Origin: Streptomyces sp. NK08204
GTDB taxonomy: Bacteria > Actinomycetota > Actinomycetes > Streptomycetales > Streptomycetaceae
Assembly: GCF_020400585.1 (NCBI RefSeq)
Contig: NZ_JAINVF010000015.1
Span: 96,863-160,862, forward strand
Length of the DNA stretch: 64,000 bases
Direction of reading: 5' to 3'
Each line of letters begins with the position of its first letter. Positions within the stretch are counted from its first letter, which is position 1. The position numbers and the translations under genes are program-made. This document shows positions 62,058 to 64,000 of this stretch, piece by piece. Under the pieces are notes generated by a model. That model had not been told where the DNA came from, did no database searches, and worked only from the letters and a program-made list of their open reading frames with translations.

Positions 62058-62312
62058 TCAGGCAACCGGAACGATGTTCACGACCTTGCGGCCACGGCTG
62101 CTGCCGAACTCCACCGCACCGGCCTGCAGCGCGAACAGCGTGTCGTCGCCGCCGCGGCCGACACCGGCGCCCGGGTGGAAGTGGGTGCCACGCTGGCGGA
62201 CCAGGATCTCACCCGCGTTGACGACCTGGCCACCGAAGCGCTTGACGCCGAGGCGCTGGGCGTTCGAGTCGCGGCCGTTCCGGGTGGACGATGCGCCCTT
62301 CTTGTGTGCCAT
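62058..62312 (-). CDS. rpmA: 50S ribosomal protein L27
   Basis: 84 residues. The start AHKKGASSTRNGRDSNAQRL is the L27 N-terminus that reaches the peptidyl-transferase centre, and GVKRFGGQVVNAGEILVRQR with GTHFHPGAGVGRGGDDTLFA covers the rest of the fold. Complete, no N-terminal extension of the kind cleaved in Firmicutes. It is the second gene of the rplU-rpmA-obgE operon, 14 bp after rplU. Confidence 0.98.
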   Translation of the reverse strand: MAHKKGASSTRNGRDSNAQRLGVKRFGGQVVNAGEILVRQRGTHFHPGAGVGRGGDDTLFALQAGAVEFGSSRGRKVVNIVPVA

Positions 62313-62326
62313 TGCTCAGTCCCTCT

Positions 62327-62647
62327 TTACTTCGCGGCCGTCGGGATGGACGTGACCTTGATCGCCGTGTACTGCTGACGGTGACCCTGGCGACGGCGGT
62401 AGCCGGTCTTGTTCTTGTAGCGCAGAATGTCGATCTTCTGGCCCTTGTGGTGGTCCACGACCTCGGCCTGGACCTTGATACCGGCCAGCACCCACGGGTC
62501 GCTGGTCACGGAGTCGCCGTCGACAACGAGCAGGGTCGAGAGCTCGACCGTGTCGCCAACCTTGGCGGTGGAAATCTTGTCAACCTCAACGATGTCGCCG
62601 ACAGCAACCTTGTGCTGGCGACCACCGCTGCGCACGATGGCGTACAC
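62327..62647 (-). CDS. rplU: 50S ribosomal protein L21
   Basis: 106 residues. The fold begins YAIVRSGGRQHKVAVGDIVE and ends YKNKTGYRRRQGHRQQYTAI. It binds 23S rRNA domain I. The GTG at 62647 (AGAGA five nt upstream) gives the standard N-terminus and 106-residue length; an upstream ATG at 62674 would add nine residues (SSSEREIRV). A promoter at 62795-62824 leaves a leader of about 140 nt. It heads the rplU-rpmA-obgE operon. In many streptomycetes an rne-type gene precedes rplU; here a G1P-dehydrogenase-like gene does. Confidence 0.97.
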   Translation of the reverse strand: MYAIVRSGGRQHKVAVGDIVEVDKISTAKVGDTVELSTLLVVDGDSVTSDPWVLAGIKVQAEVVDHHKGQKIDILRYKNKTGYRRRQGHRQQYTAIKVTSIPTAAK

Positions 62648-62794
62648 GCGGATCTCTCTTTCGCTCGAAGACACGGCACCCCCGCAGGCCAGCCGCCCAG
62701 AAACGCCATGGACGACCTCTCCCAGGCCAGCCCTGCGCCCGGGAGGAAGAGGTTTACGGGGATGTGGCGTGCTCAGTGGACACGCCGACGGTCA

Positions 62795-62824
62795 AGACTA
62801 CGGGCCTGGACCGGTGAGGGTCAA
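62795..62824 (-). promoter_or_regulatory. Promoter of rplU-rpmA-obgE
   Basis: Minus strand TTGACC, 18-bp spacer, TAGTCT, a near-consensus HrdB promoter. The leader that follows has a GGCGTG/CACGCC hairpin and two copies of GGCTGGCCTG. Confidence 0.8.
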
Positions 62825-62836
62825 ACCGGGCCCTGC

Positions 62837-63898
62837 TCAGCTGTTGACGGCGGCCGCATACTCGGCGTAGGCGCTGCGGAGGCCGTCCGGGGACAGCTCC
62901 AGATGCTCCAGGATCGTGTACCGGCCGGGCCGGGTCTCGGGAGCGAACTCCACGGCCCGGACGAACTCCTCGTCGGTGAAGCCGATCTCCTGCGCCAGCA
63001 CCGGCAGCCCGTGCCGGCGCAGCACCTCGGCCATCAGCAGGGAGCCGTCGTGGTCGCCGCGCAGGTGCATGGCGAACGCGGCACCGAGTCCCACCTGCTC
63101 GCCGTGGCTGGCCGCCCGCTTCGGGTACAGCAGGTCCAGTGCGTGGCTGATCTCGTGGCAGGCACCCGAGGAGGGGCGCGTGTGCCCGGCGATCGACATG
63201 GCGATGCCGGACAGGACGAGGCCCTCGGACAGCACGGTCAGGAACCCGTCGTCGCCGCAGCCGCCCGGATGCCGCAGCACGGCCTCGCCGGCCTGGCGGG
63301 CCATGGCCGCGGCGAGTCCGTCGATCTGCTCGTCGTTGACGCGGTTGGACAGCTCCCAGTCCGCGACCGCGGAGATGTTGGACAGCGCGTCCCCGATGCC
63401 CGAGCGCACGAACCGCACCGGCGCCTCCCGGATGACGTCCAGGTCGATGAGGAGGGCGATCGGGGTCGGCACACCGTACGAGCCGCGGCCGGCGTCGTTG
63501 TCCAGGATGGACACGGGCGAGCAGATGCCGTCGTGGGAGAGGTTGGTGGCGACGGCGACCATGGGCAGGCCGACGCGGGCCGCCGAGTACTTCGCACAGT
63601 CGATGACCTTGCCACCGCCCAGGCCGACGACGGCGTCGTAGTGGCCGGACTTCATCTCGTCCGCCAGCCGCACGGCGTCGTCCAGCGCGCCGCCGCCCAC
63701 CTCGAACCAGGTGGCCCCGGGCAGCGAGGGGGTGAGGCGCTCGCGCAGCCTGGCGCCGGAGCCGCCGCTGACGGCGACGGCGAGCCGCCCGGACTGCGAG
63801 ATCCGCTGGTCGGCGAGGACCGTCGCCAGGTCGTCCAGGGCACCCGGGCGGATGTCCACGACGACCGGCGACGGTATGAGGCGCGTCAGTACCGGCAT
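62837..63898 (-). CDS. Glycerol-1-phosphate-dehydrogenase-like enzyme (Fe-ADH/EgsA/AraM family)
   Basis: 353 residues. The dehydroquinate-synthase/Fe-ADH fold: nucleotide site VVGLGGGKVIDCAKYSAARV, DGICSPVSIL, and metal ligands in GHTRPSSGACHEISHALDL and ASHGEQVGLGAAF. In EgsA/AraM the first site reads SGAEHxxSH; here the acidic residue is cysteine. Expected reaction: NAD(P)H reduction of dihydroxyacetone phosphate to sn-glycerol 1-phosphate, unusual in bacteria outside a few polymer or lipid pathways. The ATG at 63898 overlaps the stop region of an upstream nucleotidyltransferase gene by 13 nt, so the two are coupled, hinting at a CDP-polyol precursor. Substrate is inferred. Confidence 0.82.
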   Translation of the reverse strand: MPVLTRLIPSPVVVDIRPGALDDLATVLADQRISQSGRLAVAVSGGSGARLRERLTPSLPGATWFEVGGGALDDAVRLADEMKSGHYDAVVGLGGGKVIDCAKYSAARVGLPMVAVATNLSHDGICSPVSILDNDAGRGSYGVPTPIALLIDLDVIREAPVRFVRSGIGDALSNISAVADWELSNRVNDEQIDGLAAAMARQAGEAVLRHPGGCGDDGFLTVLSEGLVLSGIAMSIAGHTRPSSGACHEISHALDLLYPKRAASHGEQVGLGAAFAMHLRGDHDGSLLMAEVLRRHGLPVLAQEIGFTDEEFVRAVEFAPETRPGRYTILEHLELSPDGLRSAYAEYAAAVNS

Positions 63899-64000
63899 GC
63901 GATCTCCCGTCCACGGGCGAGGTCGTCGTGGTTGTCGATCTCCACCCACTGGACGTCGCCGATCGGCGCCACGTCGATCGTGAAGCCGCGGTTCACCAGC
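63886..64000 (-). CDS. Nucleotidyltransferase, C-terminal end only
   Basis: The last 37 residues and stop of a gene that runs off the window: VNRGFTIDVAPIGDVQWVEI then DNHDDLARGREIACRY. The ending VEIDNHDDLARG is typical of sugar-phosphate or phosphocholine nucleotidyltransferases (NTP_transferase fold). The stop overlaps the start of the G1P-dehydrogenase-like gene. Its catalytic N-terminus is not in the window. Confidence 0.65.
   Translation of the reverse strand, partial: LVNRGFTIDVAPIGDVQWVEIDNHDDLARGREIACRY

Noticed and set aside
62506..62709. Alternative frame in the rplU leader starting at an ATG near 62709
   Set aside because: It is out of frame with rplU and encodes an arginine/serine-rich shadow; L21 itself is unmistakable in the overlapping frame.

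Overview
The window reads as a chromosomal core segment of a Streptomyces or close relative. Base composition is very GC-rich with strong third-position GC, GTG starts are common, and the gene content is a typical Streptomyces run: hrcA-dnaJ, lepA-rpsT, holA-comEC-comEA, leuS, nadD-LCP-rsfS, proA/proB and obgE-rpmA-rplU. No prophage, CRISPR array or transposase was seen.

Layout. 0.1-6.9 kb: VOC protein, RsmE, nitronate monooxygenase, the CIRCE-controlled hrcA-dnaJ heat-shock operon, an MBL hydrolase, a DUF3097 protein and a Uma2 protein. 7-17 kb: HemW, a SpoIIE-type phosphatase fused to an ATPase domain, a long-chain acyl-CoA synthetase, LepA, ribosomal protein S20, a frameshifted SnoaL/NTF2-like gene beside two tandem-repeat arrays, and HolA. 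17-26 kb: ComEC/ComEA, DegV, a small membrane protein, and LeuS behind an apparent leucine-responsive attenuator. 26.7-29.5 kb: a translationally coupled pair made of a bis-heme-b membrane protein and a NuoF-like flavoprotein carrying a fused ferredoxin. 29.6-33.3 kb: two identical tRNA-Ala(GGC) genes flank two tiny zinc ribbons, an MFS exporter and its likely XRE-family regulator.

33.4-43.8 kb: phosphoglycerate-mutase-like phosphatase, RsfS, an LCP/LytR_C-like envelope protein, NadD, two tiny single-span membrane proteins, an M48 protease, two membrane proteins that share a cytoplasmic SVVFDE-type motif, ProA, a hypothetical protein and ProB. 43.9-54.4 kb is accessory: a secreted 2148-residue RHS/YD-repeat toxin with a small downstream putative immunity gene, a Tat-exported beta-rich protein, an L,D-transpeptidase lipoprotein and GalE. 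54.6-64 kb: two large fusions of a family-2 glycosyltransferase with a TagF-like polymerase, then obgE-rpmA-rplU, a glycerol-1-phosphate-dehydrogenase-like enzyme and the tail of a nucleotidyltransferase.

How the parts fit. Many accessory genes point to the cell envelope: the LCP-like protein, TagF fusions, GalE, L,D-transpeptidase, G1P-dehydrogenase-like enzyme, nucleotidyltransferase and the SVVFDE pair. They plausibly serve an anionic wall polymer. The best candidates for something little described are the heme-b/NuoF-ferredoxin module, the leuS attenuator, the SVVFDE motif pair and the RHS C-terminal toxin with its neighbour. Coordinates were read by eye; start codons are marked where uncertain.
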